From positions 1,612,001 through 1,676,000 of the forward strand of contig NZ_CP069303.1 of NCBI RefSeq assembly GCF_016839145.1: 64,000 bases of DNA. The letters run 5' to 3'. The notes under the pieces are model-generated. The model had not been told where the DNA came from and ran no database searches. It saw only the letters and a list, made by a program, of their open reading frames with translations. Origin of the DNA: Shinella sp. PSBB067 (GTDB taxonomy: Bacteria; Pseudomonadota; Alphaproteobacteria; Rhizobiales; Rhizobiaceae). Every line of letters begins with the position of its first letter. The stretch's first letter is position 1. This document shows positions 7,701 to 16,078 of this stretch, one piece after another. Made by a program: the position numbers and the translations under genes.

Positions 7701-10525
7701 AGAACGTCTCCGGCATCGTCGACACGGCCGCCGCGCGCATTTCCGACACGTTGTCCGAGCGTCTCGCCGACCTCGACCGCGTCGGCACCGACGTGTCGCT
7801 GCGCGTCTCCGACGCCCTCTCCCGCCCGGTGGCGGAAGTCGACCGCATCGGCGACGAGACCACGGCACGCATCGCCGCCGCGCTCGCCGGCCGCGTCGGC
7901 GACATCGAGCGCGTCAGCATCGACGCCGCGGACCGCATCGAGGGCGTGCTTTCGGGCCGCCTCAGCGACATCGAGCGCGTCACCGGCGAGGCCACCCAGC
8001 GGATCGACGGCACGCTCACCGAGCGCGCCCACCAGATCGAGCGCATTTCCGGCGAGGCGGCGGACCGCATCGCCACGACCATCGACGAGAAGACCGGCCG
8101 CATCGAGGAGCGCCTCGGCACCATGGACCGGGCCCTCACCATCGGCCTAGACAGCGTCAACCGCACCATCGACGGCAAGGCCGCCGGGCTTGCCCAGACG
8201 CTGCGCGAGGCCGTTTCCCAGGCCGCCCAGGACATGGATGCCGAAGCCATCCGCTCGGCCCAGTCCCTGGCCAAGACAGGCGAGGAATTCGCCCATCTCA
8301 GCAGCTCGCTGCGCGGTGCGGTCTCCCGCGCGGCGCAGGAAATGGGCGTGGAAGCCCAGCGCGCCGCGCAGAACATCGCCAAGACCGGCGAGGAATTCGC
8401 GGAAAACCTGTCGGCCCGCAACGACGCCTTCACCCGCGCCGTCGAGGAAACCACCACGTCCGCCGTCGCCCGCTTCGCCGAGACGGAAGATCGCTTCGCA
8501 AGCCAGGCCCAGGCGCTGCGCAGCGGCCTGAGCGACGTCGAAAAGGCCCTGGAAGCGCGCGGCGCCTCCATCCGCTCGACGCTCGACGAGCGCACCCGGG
8601 AACTCAACTCCATGCTGGCAAGCCGCACGGAGGAACTGTCGCGCCTCATCAGCGAAGAGGCCCGCCCGGTCATCGACGACTTCTCCGCCGTCGGCCGCGA
8701 AGCCGCCGAGCGCATCACCGGCGTCTCCCGCGAAAGCGCCGAACGCCTGCGCAACGAGAACACAGCGCTCATCGACGCGATCTCCGCCCGCACCGCCGAC
8801 ACGCTGGCCGCCATCTCCGCCCGCACCGAGGAAGCGGCCGGCACGATGCGCGCCATCGAGAACAGCCTGCAGGCGAATGTCGAGAGCCTCGTCGCCCGCC
8901 TTTCGGAAAGCAACGGCGCCATCGCCGACCTGGTCGACGCGGCAAGCCAGACGCTGGGCGCCGTTGACGGTCGCCTGGCCTCGACGGCCGATCGCTTCAA
9001 CGCCTCCGCCGAGCGTGCCTCCGACATGGTCGCCACCACCTCGCGGCTGCTCGAAGGCAAGGTCGACCGCCTGGCCGACATCTCCGCCGGCACGCTCTCG
9101 CAGATCGGCGGCATCGTCGGCCGCTTCGAGGACCATTCGAAGATCCTCTCGCAGGCCTCCGACCTTCTCGCCGCCGCCCAGTCGAACCTCGTGACGACGC
9201 TGGAGGAGCGGCAGGACGCGCTGCGCTCGCTCTCCATCGGCCTCGTCCAGCGCTCGGAAGAGATCGAGAAGACCATGCAGTCGCTCGAGGGCATGGTGGA
9301 AGGCGCCTTCAGCCGTGCCGAGGAGCGTTCGAGCCTGATCGCCGGCAACCTGCGCGGCGGCATCCAGTCCTCCTTCAACGAGGTCGGCCGCATTCTCGGC
9401 GAGACCGAGAAGCGCGCCGAGGCAGCCGCCAACACGCTGCGGGAATCGCTGGTCAAGGCCGGCGAGGAAGCCGGTCAGTCCGTCGAGGGCGCCTTCACCC
9501 GCGCCGAGGAACGCACGAAGGAAGTGGCGGCACGCCTGCGCGGCAGCGTCGGCGCCTCGCTTACCGACGTCGACCGCATGCTCGCCGAATCCGGCCAGAA
9601 GTCGGAAGCCGCAACGACCGTCATGCGCGACACGCTGCGCCAGGCCGTCGAGGAAGCCGTCGGCAAGTTCTCCGGCGCCACCGAGGAGATCCGCCGCGCC
9701 GCCGCCGACATCCGCAAGGAGCTCGACCAGACCCGCGGCGAACTGAAGCGCGGCGCCTTCGACCTGCCGGAAGAGGCCAAGGAAAACGCCGCCCAGATGC
9801 GCCGCGCCGTCAGCGAGCAGATCAAGGCACTGCAGGATTTGTCCGACATCATCGGCAAGTCCTCCTCCGCGCTGGAAGTCTCCCGCCCCGCCGTGCAGGC
9901 GCCCGTCGCACAGCCGGTGCAGCCGGCCCGCGTGGAGCCCCGCCGCGAGGAGCCGGCGCAACTGCGCGGCAGCCTCGGCATCGAGCGTGCGGCAACGGTC
10001 GCCGTGCCGCAGCAGCGCGCGCAGCCCGTGCCCGCCGAAGCCGACGCCAAGGCGGCAGGCGGCGAAGGCGGCTGGATGCGCGATCTCCTGCGCGGCGCCG
10101 TCTCGCGCGAGGAAGCCCAGTTCAGCCAGCCGCGCGGCGAAGGCCAGGCCGCCCGCCCGGCAGACGCCCGCAACCCGCGCCATGTCGTCGAATCGCTGAA
10201 CTCGCTCTCGGTCGACATCGCCCGCGCCATAGACCACGACGCCTCGGTCGATCTGTGGCGGCGCTACCAGCGCGGCGAGCGCGACGTCTTCACCCGTCGC
10301 CTCTACACGCTGAAGGGCCAGCAGACCTTCGACGAGATCAAGCGCAAATACGAGCGCGAGCCGGAATTCCGCACCGCGGTCGACCGCTACATCTCGGATT
10401 TCGAAAAGCTGCTCGCCGACGTCGCCCGCAACGACCGCGACAAGGTCATGACGCAGACCTATCTCACCTCGGACACCGGCAAGGTCTACACCATGCTGGC
10501 CCACGCCGCCGGCCGCTTCAACTGA
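4790..10525 (+). CDS. giant membrane-anchored coiled-coil protein, Growth Pole Ring (GPR/RgsE) type
   Basis: This 1,911-residue protein has the architecture of Agrobacterium GPR and Sinorhizobium RgsE, which organise unipolar growth. The N-terminus is acidic and proline-rich (1-100). Two membrane segments follow (about 107-129 and 141-169). Then come roughly 1,500 residues of helical repeats in 11- and 22-residue registers, as in apolipoproteins. A Pro/Gln-rich linker leads to a conserved globular tail of about 115 residues (from HVVESLNSLS to the end). The ATG at 4790 (MATNKSTES) has GAGG 9 bases upstream. GTG 4745, ATG 4751 and an internal ATG at 4769 are weaker alternatives. The protein probably forms a ring or scaffold at the growing pole. 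The family assignment rests on architecture and memory of the homologues. Confidence 0.82.
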   Translation: MATNKSTESIDDKAFQALEEALKIDFDDLAPETPSRKDASEARASEPASRGANKTGGQPAAGEAPRSLNPEPAPKAPVFTPANDGSRRTPAAILKSLDMRSSRGPIRMAILASVLWVIGGLGVANLLYAPQIWQIRSVADLVALPGAIGMVVAIIMPIMLFFAFAIMIARAHELRSAARSMAEVALRLSEPETVAADRIMSVGQAVRREVSAMNEGIERTIARATELETLVHSEVNALERSYSDNEMRVRTLVQELGSEREAIVSHAERIRSSISGAHEQLKDELASAGESITARIATSGEAFASMLDTRAAMLMEKSDSATQTIGAMLSARTDSLLSTLSSSGVALANEFDSRLDHLTQSLDSRGRDLLQQFETRASSLDINTEKLNAALNERARQLNETLIARTREISESLSIGQQAVNGGLEEVLRSMNAALDEKGAQFRQSLKNAADDTVMDLDLRSGFFDERMQATVGQIASAFDQRVEEFAQAFDQRAGSLDSKLMESLARINETVASGHESIDDILTSSIDRLGNTLTDQSFALATTLATSQEVLENAVSGHAEAIGNAVGGAHEQMSAILTEKSAILLGGLADVQNRIESGFGARADALVESITGSERRLTDALDSRGTTIASDIHAAQARMEDALSARATALVESISGSERRLTDALDTRGATIAGGIEAAQARMEEALGARADEITSTIAASHNRLDSALTERTAALSAMLNETGSQLEESVGSAANRVETALTGAARQIDDVITGRTANLASVLSNSAGAMQSAIDAAAGRVEGVLTEGSQQLGGVLHGQAAEFADAFSGRAAEIAEALSGRASELAGSLVSTHEQIRATLDDRINAINEAIKDGRNQLTETLNDQATSIGTTIATSAGMLEMSLEQHEEALRRTIDGSAALLDQRVRESAGAVAERLDETSMRIADAAHTFGGRMEQTVDSVASRFDTTGSRLEENLGRLEARIENSVENVSGIVDTAAARISDTLSERLADLDRVGTDVSLRVSDALSRPVAEVDRIGDETTARIAAALAGRVGDIERVSIDAADRIEGVLSGRLSDIERVTGEATQRIDGTLTERAHQIERISGEAADRIATTIDEKTGRIEERLGTMDRALTIGLDSVNRTIDGKAAGLAQTLREAVSQAAQDMDAEAIRSAQSLAKTGEEFAHLSSSLRGAVSRAAQEMGVEAQRAAQNIAKTGEEFAENLSARNDAFTRAVEETTTSAVARFAETEDRFASQAQALRSGLSDVEKALEARGASIRSTLDERTRELNSMLASRTEELSRLISEEARPVIDDFSAVGREAAERITGVSRESAERLRNENTALIDAISARTADTLAAISARTEEAAGTMRAIENSLQANVESLVARLSESNGAIADLVDAASQTLGAVDGRLASTADRFNASAERASDMVATTSRLLEGKVDRLADISAGTLSQIGGIVGRFEDHSKILSQASDLLAAAQSNLVTTLEERQDALRSLSIGLVQRSEEIEKTMQSLEGMVEGAFSRAEERSSLIAGNLRGGIQSSFNEVGRILGETEKRAEAAANTLRESLVKAGEEAGQSVEGAFTRAEERTKEVAARLRGSVGASLTDVDRMLAESGQKSEAATTVMRDTLRQAVEEAVGKFSGATEEIRRAAADIRKELDQTRGELKRGAFDLPEEAKENAAQMRRAVSEQIKALQDLSDIIGKSSSALEVSRPAVQAPVAQPVQPARVEPRREEPAQLRGSLGIERAATVAVPQQRAQPVPAEADAKAAGGEGGWMRDLLRGAVSREEAQFSQPRGEGQAARPADARNPRHVVESLNSLSVDIARAIDHDASVDLWRRYQRGERDVFTRRLYTLKGQQTFDEIKRKYEREPEFRTAVDRYISDFEKLLADVARNDRDKVMTQTYLTSDTGKVYTMLAHAAGRFN
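6593..6856 (+). repeat. tandem 132-bp coding repeat (2 copies) in the GPR-like gene
   Basis: Two adjacent 44-codon units (6593-6724 and 6725-6856) encode nearly the same sequence, sharing SGSERRLTDALD and AAQARMEDAL-type segments. 44 residues equal four 11-residue helical units, so the duplication keeps the helix register. Confidence 0.8.
7757..8152 (+). repeat. six 22-residue (66-bp) helical repeats in the GPR-like gene
   Basis: Six consecutive 22-residue units share a pattern like GRxxDIERVxxxAxxRIxxxLS. This is the 2 x 11 register of exchangeable apolipoproteins and explains automatic 'apolipoprotein' labels on this family. Confidence 0.75.
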
Positions 10526-10683
10526 GCGGACCGGGACCGGACTTCGAAGCGGCCGCCCCCGGGCGGCCGTTTTGCGTCGGCGGTCATTTCCCCGCCTTTT
10601 CTTGTCCCAAGTCTTAAAATGCGCGTCCCTACCCTCTATATGCGTTGCAACGCAGGACCGAACGCAGGGGAAGAGACGCGAAT

Positions 10684-11652
10684 ATGATGCTGATACAAGG
10701 ATTTGGCCGTGGGCTGGCGATGCTGGCAATGGCGCTGGTGGTGATGATGACGGTGGTGGACGTGGCCGAGGCCCGTCGCGCCGGCGGCGGCTTCGGCAGC
10801 CGTGGCACGCGCACCTTCTCGACGCCATCGACGACGCGCACCGCACCGACCGGCGCCCAGCCGATCGATCGCACCATGACGCGCCAGCAGCCGGCCCAGC
10901 CCTCCGCCGGCCGCAACGCGACCGCGACAAACCCGCGCCCCGGCCTTTTCGGCGGCCTCGGCGGCTCGCTTCTAGGCGGCCTCATGCTCGGCGGCCTCGT
11001 CGGAATGCTGCTCGGCCATGGCCTTGGCGGCGGCATCGGCTTCCTCGGCCTCATCCTGCAGGTGCTGCTGATCGCCGGCGTCTTCCTGTTCCTGCGCCGT
11101 ATGTTCGCGCAGCGCGGCGCGCCCGCCTATGCCGGCGGCGCCGACGCACGCAGCCAGTATCGCGACGGCGGCTCGGATTTCGAGATCCCGCGCATCGGCG
11201 GCAGCCGGCAGGCCGCCCCGCAGGCCAAGCCCGGCGACGAGATCGGCATCGGGCAGGCAGACCTCGACCGGTTCGAGACCATGCTGAAGGAACTGCAGGC
11301 CGCCTATGCGGCGGAGGACTTCCGCACGCTCCGGCAGATCACCACGCCGGAGGCCATGTCCTACCTTGCCGAGGAGATCGGCGACAATGCCACGCAGGGC
11401 CTCCGGAACGAGGTGCGCGACATCCATCTCGTGCAGGGCGATGTCGCGGAAGCCTGGCGCGAGGGCACGGACGACTACGCCACCGTCGCCATGCGCTACG
11501 AGAGCATCGACGTCATGCGCGACCGCTCGACCGGCCGCGTCGTCTCCGGCGATCCGGACAACCTCACGGAAGCGGTCGAAATATGGACCTTCGTGCGCCG
11601 GAACGGCGGCGAGTGGAAAGTCTCGGCGATCCAGGGTGTCGAAGCCGCCTGA
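10684..11652 (+). CDS. Tim44-domain membrane protein
   Basis: The 322-residue product starts with a hydrophobic signal or anchor (LAMLAMALVVMMTVVDVAEA). A Ser/Thr/Pro/Arg linker follows. Next is a glycine-rich double membrane segment (GGLGGSLLGGLMLGGLVG, then FLGLILQVLLIAGVFLF, about 90-135). The C-terminal Tim44-like domain (about 195-320) contains LDRFETMLKELQAAY, EIWTFVRR and WKVSAIQ. In bacteria this domain binds or chaperones at the inner membrane, but its role is not settled. The start at 10684 follows AGGGGAAGAG. It lies 158 bases after the GPR-like gene in the same direction. Confidence 0.85.
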   Translation: MMLIQGFGRGLAMLAMALVVMMTVVDVAEARRAGGGFGSRGTRTFSTPSTTRTAPTGAQPIDRTMTRQQPAQPSAGRNATATNPRPGLFGGLGGSLLGGLMLGGLVGMLLGHGLGGGIGFLGLILQVLLIAGVFLFLRRMFAQRGAPAYAGGADARSQYRDGGSDFEIPRIGGSRQAAPQAKPGDEIGIGQADLDRFETMLKELQAAYAAEDFRTLRQITTPEAMSYLAEEIGDNATQGLRNEVRDIHLVQGDVAEAWREGTDDYATVAMRYESIDVMRDRSTGRVVSGDPDNLTEAVEIWTFVRRNGGEWKVSAIQGVEAA

Positions 11653-11688
11653 AGACAGGGGCGCCTGCCCCTCGTCCCGCCACCGCGA

Positions 11689-11817
11689 CCTTCGCCCCGC
11701 AAGCGGGCGAAGGAACGGATGACAGGGCTTCCCCTGCCAGCAAGGTCTCAGGAAAAACAAGCATCCCTCCCTTTACCCCGCTTGCGGGCAAAGGCGACCG
11801 TGAGGCCGGATGAGGGG
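11689..11817. repeat. RIME-like intergenic palindrome pair
   Basis: Two inverted palindromes face each other. CCTTCGCCCCGC-AA-GCGGGCGAAGG lies at 11689-11712 and CCTTTACCCCGC-TT-GCGGGCAAAGG at 11769-11794, followed by GAGGCCGGATGAGGGG. The CCCCGCAAGCGGG core and the GGATGAGGGG flank match the mosaic palindromic elements common between rhizobial genes. It sits between two convergent genes. Confidence 0.6.
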
Positions 11818-11825
11818 TTTTTCGA

Positions 11826-12443
11826 TCAGATCGACTTCAACGTCCAGCCGACGATGTCGGCCGTGACCGTGGCGAAGGCCGCATCCAGCCCCTTCACGAA
11901 GGCGGTGCTGTCCGCCCCCCTGACCGGCGCGGTCGCGCGGAACAGCTTCTGCGCGCGTACCGTGCCTTTGCGGTCGTTGAGCAGCTTGGCGGAAATCTCC
12001 ACGACGGCCGTGTCCGCCCCTGACGTCTGCACCTCGAAGGTGCGGATGTCGGTGACGACCTGGTAGTCGATCGCAAGGCCCTGCCCCGGCATGCCGACGC
12101 CGCCGACGCGGCCGGTATTCTCGAAGGCCTGCACCAGCTTGGCCTGGACCATCTTGCTCAGGCTGTCGCTCCACTGCGACTTGGCGAGATACTGGATTTC
12201 GGAAGGCGACGGGCGGATAACGATCTGTTCGCTGTCGAGCGCCTTGAGGGCGGAGGGCTGCGGCACGAGGATCTGGCGGTTCCTCGCGGAAGGCCCTTCC
12301 GCGGACGCCGTGGCCGAGAGGCTGAACGTGTCGTTCTTCGCGGGACCGCTGCCGCAGGCAGCGAGCGTTGCCGCCAGAACGGCGATGAGGGCGGCCCGCG
12401 CCGCGGTCCCGTTCCGCAACAACTCCATACCCGATACCGTCAT
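11826..12443 (-). CDS. ABC-type transport auxiliary lipoprotein (PqiC/YmbA-like)
   Basis: A 205-residue lipoprotein with a type II signal peptide and lipobox (TLAAC). The conserved auxiliary domain includes IVIRPSPSEIQYLAKSQWSD and GLAIDYQVVTDIRTFE. Members act at the outer membrane with MCE-type lipid transporters. It lies 134 bases downstream of mlaD in the same direction, consistent with being the outer-membrane partner of this transporter. A GAGGA is 5 bases before the ATG at 12443. An internal ATG at 12428 is less well supported. Its C-terminal end points into a palindromic repeat. Confidence 0.85.
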   Translation of the reverse strand: MTVSGMELLRNGTAARAALIAVLAATLAACGSGPAKNDTFSLSATASAEGPSARNRQILVPQPSALKALDSEQIVIRPSPSEIQYLAKSQWSDSLSKMVQAKLVQAFENTGRVGGVGMPGQGLAIDYQVVTDIRTFEVQTSGADTAVVEISAKLLNDRKGTVRAQKLFRATAPVRGADSTAFVKGLDAAFATVTADIVGWTLKSI

Positions 12444-12577
12444 TTCATCCTCAAACCCTGGGAATCAATGTGTAGCAGCGGCACGGCACGCTGTCACGGT
12501 TGCGGGGGCGGACAAATTCGCGTCCGATGGCTGCCGGCCCGCCGTTGTGGGGATAGGGCCACACTTTGCGCCCGGCA

Positions 12578-13948
12578 TCACCGCCGGGTGCGCCCGTCGT
12601 ACTGCTTGACGGTGTCGCCGCCGAAGAGCAGGCGCTGCGGATTGCGCTCGAAGCCGGAAATGGCGCTGTCGAGGTTCTGGATCGTGCGGCGCGTGTCGAG
12701 CACCAGCGCCTCGACGTCGCGCAGGCCCGAGCCCGAGAAGCGCTGCAACCCGTCGGCGATGGGGCCGATGCGGCCGTTCAGCGTATCGGCGGCCTGCTTG
12801 ATCGACTGCAGCGTCGCCTTGGCCTCGGCGAAGAGCGATTCGGAATCGCCCTCGCCCAGGAAGCCGTCGAGCTTGGCGAGCACGCCGTCGACGCGCGAGG
12901 ACGCCGCGTTCAGCTTGTTCGACATCTGCTGGACGTCGGTGATGATCTGGTCGATGTCTTCCTTGCGCTCGCCGATGCGGTTGGCGACGCCCGTCACGGA
13001 GGCGATCGCCTTGCGGGCATCGTCGGTCGCGACCGAGATATTGTCGATGGCGCCGCTGACCTTCTGCGTGTCGACCGCGGCCATCAGCGTATCGACCTTG
13101 TCGAGCGTCTCGCCGGCGCGCTTGCCGAAGGCGTCGAAGGTCTCGGCGGTCTTGCGGAAGCCCTCCACGGTCGCCTTCACATCGCCCGAGGCGTCCGCGA
13201 TGTCCCTGCTGATCTTGTCGACATTGCCGACGAAGTCCTCGACCTTCTTCGGATCGACCGCCTTGATCAGCGAATCGATGGAGGCGAGCGTGGAATCCAG
13301 CCGTCCCGAAAGGTTCTTGAACGTATCGGAAAGGCCGCCGACGCTTTGCAGGAACGCATCGATATTCTCGCCGTTCTTGGCGAGTGAATCGGAGAACTGC
13401 TCGGCATTGCGGATCGTGTTGGTGAGCGGGCCGCGCGCATCGGCGACGAAGCCCTGGATATCGGAGACGGCCGTGTCGGCGCGCTTGAGGATCTTGTCGG
13501 CGGTCGAAAGGATGTTCGTCACGCTCGACTGCTCGGCCTGGAGCACGGCGGTCGTCTCGTTGTCGAAGGCCTCGCGCAGGATGTTCGGATCGCCGGCATT
13601 GCCGCCGCCAAGCTCGATATAGGCGGCCCCCGTCAGGCCCTGCACTTCCAGCACGGCGGTTGTGGACTTCTTGACCGGCGCGCTGGTCGAGACCTCCGTC
13701 ATGGCGACGGAAAAGCGCGGATCGTCCGCATCGATGGCGAGGTTGCGCACGGAGCCGACCGGAATGCCGTTGAAGCGCACCGGCGAGCCGACGGAAAGGC
13801 CGTTCGCCGAGCCCGGGATGCGGATCGCCAGTTGCGCCATGTCGCCGCCGCGGCCGTACTGCGACATCCAGTAGACGAAGACGAAGGCGGCGGCCATGAC
13901 CAGTACGGTGAAGAAACCGACGAGGGCGTAGTTGGCTTTCGTTTCCAT
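12578..13948 (-). CDS. mlaD: MlaD/MCE-family lipid transport substrate-binding protein
   Basis: The 456-residue protein has one N-terminal membrane anchor (YALVGFFTVLVMAAAFVFVY, residues 8-27). A single MCE domain follows (about 40-120, GLSVGSPVRFNGIPVG and VLEVQGLTGAAYIELG). A long helical region of some 300 residues, rich in Asp/Ala/Lys, completes it. E. coli MlaD is much shorter (about 180 residues). The long helical tail is common in alphaproteobacteria and could form a periplasm-spanning hexameric barrel. It is the third gene of the mlaE-mlaF-mlaD-lipoprotein set. Confidence 0.93.
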   Translation of the reverse strand: METKANYALVGFFTVLVMAAAFVFVYWMSQYGRGGDMAQLAIRIPGSANGLSVGSPVRFNGIPVGSVRNLAIDADDPRFSVAMTEVSTSAPVKKSTTAVLEVQGLTGAAYIELGGGNAGDPNILREAFDNETTAVLQAEQSSVTNILSTADKILKRADTAVSDIQGFVADARGPLTNTIRNAEQFSDSLAKNGENIDAFLQSVGGLSDTFKNLSGRLDSTLASIDSLIKAVDPKKVEDFVGNVDKISRDIADASGDVKATVEGFRKTAETFDAFGKRAGETLDKVDTLMAAVDTQKVSGAIDNISVATDDARKAIASVTGVANRIGERKEDIDQIITDVQQMSNKLNAASSRVDGVLAKLDGFLGEGDSESLFAEAKATLQSIKQAADTLNGRIGPIADGLQRFSGSGLRDVEALVLDTRRTIQNLDSAISGFERNPQRLLFGGDTVKQYDGRTRR

Positions 13949-14006
13949 GCTCCGGGCTATCCTGCTCGCAGTTCCATCCGCCGGGACCGCCAGGCCCCGC
14001 TAATCG

Positions 14007-14786
14007 TTACGTCTTCGGCACGATCGACCGCGCGCGCTTGCCCTGGAAATAGGACTGCACCCACGGATCGTCAAAGGCCAGCATGTCCTCGATCGTGCCT
14101 TCGACCAGAACCTTCTTCTGCCCGAGGACGGCGATGCGGTCGCATACCGAAAACAGGCTGTCGAGATCGTGAGTCACCATATACACGGTGAGGCCCAGGG
14201 TGTCGCGCAGTTTGGCGATCAGCTCGTCGAATTCCGCCGCGCCGATCGGGTCGAGGCCGGATGTGGGTTCGTCGAGGAAGACCAGGGCCGGATCGAGCGC
14301 GAGTGCGCGCGCCAGCGCCGCGCGCTTGATCATGCCGCCCGAAAGCTCGGAGGGGAACTTGTCCGCCGCCTCTGGCGCAAGGCCGACCAGCTCGACCTTG
14401 AGCCGCGCCAGTTCGTCCATCATCGCCTGCGGCAGGTCGAGATATTCGCGCATCGGCACCTGGATGTTCTCCTTGACCGTCAGCGAGGAGAACAGCGCGC
14501 CATGCTGGAAGAGCACGCCGAGCTTCATGTCGAGCGCCAGCCGCTCGGCGTCCGAGGCCTTGTCGAAATCCACGCCGAAGATGCCGATATTGCCGGAGCG
14601 GCGCGGCAGGAGGCGCAGCACCGTGCGCATCAGCACCGACTTGCCGGTGCCGGAAGCACCAACGAAGCCGAGGATCTCGCCGCGGTGGATGTCGAGATTG
14701 AGCCTGTCGAGGACGATGTTGCTGCCGAAGCCGACGGTCAGGTCCTTGACCGAGAGCACCACGTCGTCCTGTTTTTCCGGATCCAT
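14007..14786 (-). CDS. mlaF: MlaF-type lipid transport ATP-binding protein
   Basis: The ATPase of the Mla importer/exporter, 259 residues. Walker A is GASGTGKS, the Q-loop is in LGVLFQHGALF, the ABC signature is LSGGM, Walker B is ALVFLDEP, and the switch is VTHDLDS. The LSGGM signature, with Met in place of Gln, is typical of the Mla/Ttg2A branch. The start is ATG 14786. The SD AGGGA lies 5-6 bases before it and touches the mlaE stop codon. ATG 14792 would have no spacer to that SD. Nine bases separate it from the mlaE stop, so the two are coupled. Confidence 0.95.
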   Translation of the reverse strand: MDPEKQDDVVLSVKDLTVGFGSNIVLDRLNLDIHRGEILGFVGASGTGKSVLMRTVLRLLPRRSGNIGIFGVDFDKASDAERLALDMKLGVLFQHGALFSSLTVKENIQVPMREYLDLPQAMMDELARLKVELVGLAPEAADKFPSELSGGMIKRAALARALALDPALVFLDEPTSGLDPIGAAEFDELIAKLRDTLGLTVYMVTHDLDSLFSVCDRIAVLGQKKVLVEGTIEDMLAFDDPWVQSYFQGKRARSIVPKT

Positions 14787-14794
14787 GGGCATCC

Positions 14795-15982
14795 CTAGAA
14801 GTCGATTGCGGCGTAGAACATGGCAAAGAGGCCGTCGACGAGAATGACGACGAAGATCGCCTTCACGACCGAGGCGGTGACGTGCCGGCCGAGCGATTCG
14901 GCGCTGCCGCCGACCTTCAGGCCCTCCACAGAGGCGACGATGCCGATGATGAGCGCCATGAACGGCGCCTTGATCATGCCCGAGACGATGGTGGAAAGGT
15001 CGATCGCCTCGCGCAGGCGCGACTGGAACGTCTCGAAGGTGATGCCGGAATAGGCCCAGGCGACGAAGGCAGCCCCCGCAAGCGCCGCGAAATTGGCGAT
15101 AATCGTCAGGAGCGGCAGCGCGACCGTCAGCGCGACGAGCCGCGGGAAGACGAGCACGCCGATCGGGCTGAGGCCCATGACCTTCAGCGCGTCGATCTCC
15201 TCGCGCATCTTCATCGAGCCGATCTCTGCGGTGATCGCGCTGCCGGAGCGGCCGGCGATCATGATCGCCGTCAGCAGCACGCCGATCTCGCGGAGCTGCA
15301 GGATGCCGACGAGGTCGACGACGAAGACCTCGGCGCCGAAATAGCGAAGCTGGAAGGCGCCCTGCTGGGCGATGATCGCACCGATGAGGAAGGACATCAG
15401 GAGGATGATGGGAACGGCACGCACGCCCATATGGTCGATCTGGTGCACGATGGCGGCCGGCGACACGCCGCTCTTGCGCCCGAGCTTCAGTTGCGCCCCG
15501 CGCACGGCCGAGCCGAGGATGAACATGGCCGCCACCGCGTCGTTCCAGACGTCGACCATGACGCGGCCGACCGGGGCGAAGATGCGCTCGAAGCGCGAAG
15601 CGGGGGCGGGTTTCTCCTCGCGCGGCGCGGCGAGCTTTTCCGGCAGCGCGGCGATGAGGTCGGCGTAGCGCGTGCCCTTGCGGTCGGTCACGCTCACTTC
15701 GGCGCCCGCGGCCTGCCGCTCGGTGATCGCCCGGCGCAGCAGCCAGGCGCCCTCCGTGTCCATCTCCTCCACCGCGCTGAGGTCGATCTCGAGCGCGCCA
15801 CCCTGCCCGGCGGCAACGCCGGCAAGCTGCTTGCTCGCCCCCACGGCGGTCGTGTTCACCCAGGGGCCGGAGAGACGCCAGATCTCCCCGTTCCCGCCCT
15901 CCGGGCGTTCGGTCGCGATTTCGGCGGTGGGGGTGGCGGCGGCGGTCAAGTCTCTTGCATCTTCCCGTGCTTGGGACAACAT
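14795..15982 (-). CDS. mlaE: MlaE permease with N-terminal STAS domain
   Basis: A 395-residue inner-membrane permease. Residues about 35-120 form a STAS domain (GALEIDLSAVEEMDTEGAWL), the role that MlaB fills as a separate protein in E. coli. Residues about 145-395 are the MlaE permease with five or so membrane segments and the family sequences VGILQLREIG, LLTAIMIAGRSGSAITAE and EEIDALKVMGL. The fusion removes the need for a free MlaB, and no mlaB or mlaC gene is present here. It is the first gene of the operon and is divergent from the epimerase gene. Confidence 0.95.
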   Translation of the reverse strand: MLSQAREDARDLTAAATPTAEIATERPEGGNGEIWRLSGPWVNTTAVGASKQLAGVAAGQGGALEIDLSAVEEMDTEGAWLLRRAITERQAAGAEVSVTDRKGTRYADLIAALPEKLAAPREEKPAPASRFERIFAPVGRVMVDVWNDAVAAMFILGSAVRGAQLKLGRKSGVSPAAIVHQIDHMGVRAVPIILLMSFLIGAIIAQQGAFQLRYFGAEVFVVDLVGILQLREIGVLLTAIMIAGRSGSAITAEIGSMKMREEIDALKVMGLSPIGVLVFPRLVALTVALPLLTIIANFAALAGAAFVAWAYSGITFETFQSRLREAIDLSTIVSGMIKAPFMALIIGIVASVEGLKVGGSAESLGRHVTASVVKAIFVVILVDGLFAMFYAAIDF

Positions 15983-16078
15983 GCGCCTGTCTTACCGGCT
16001 CGCCGGCCATCTGTCACCGAACGAACGGCCGAAAGCCTCAATCCACATCGAAATTTTCAAGCCTTCAGGATCGATCCC

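Noticed and set aside
10601..10641. CTTGTC with CTATAT as a promoter for the Tim44-domain gene
   Set aside because: The spacing between the two elements is about 29 bases, too long for sigma-70.
8147..10930. A 927-codon open frame on the minus strand opposite the GPR-like gene (and several others of 450-750 codons there)
   Set aside because: The plus-strand protein has clear repeats, membrane segments and an SD. The antisense frames are Arg/Gly/Ala/Val-rich shadows caused by high GC and biased third positions.
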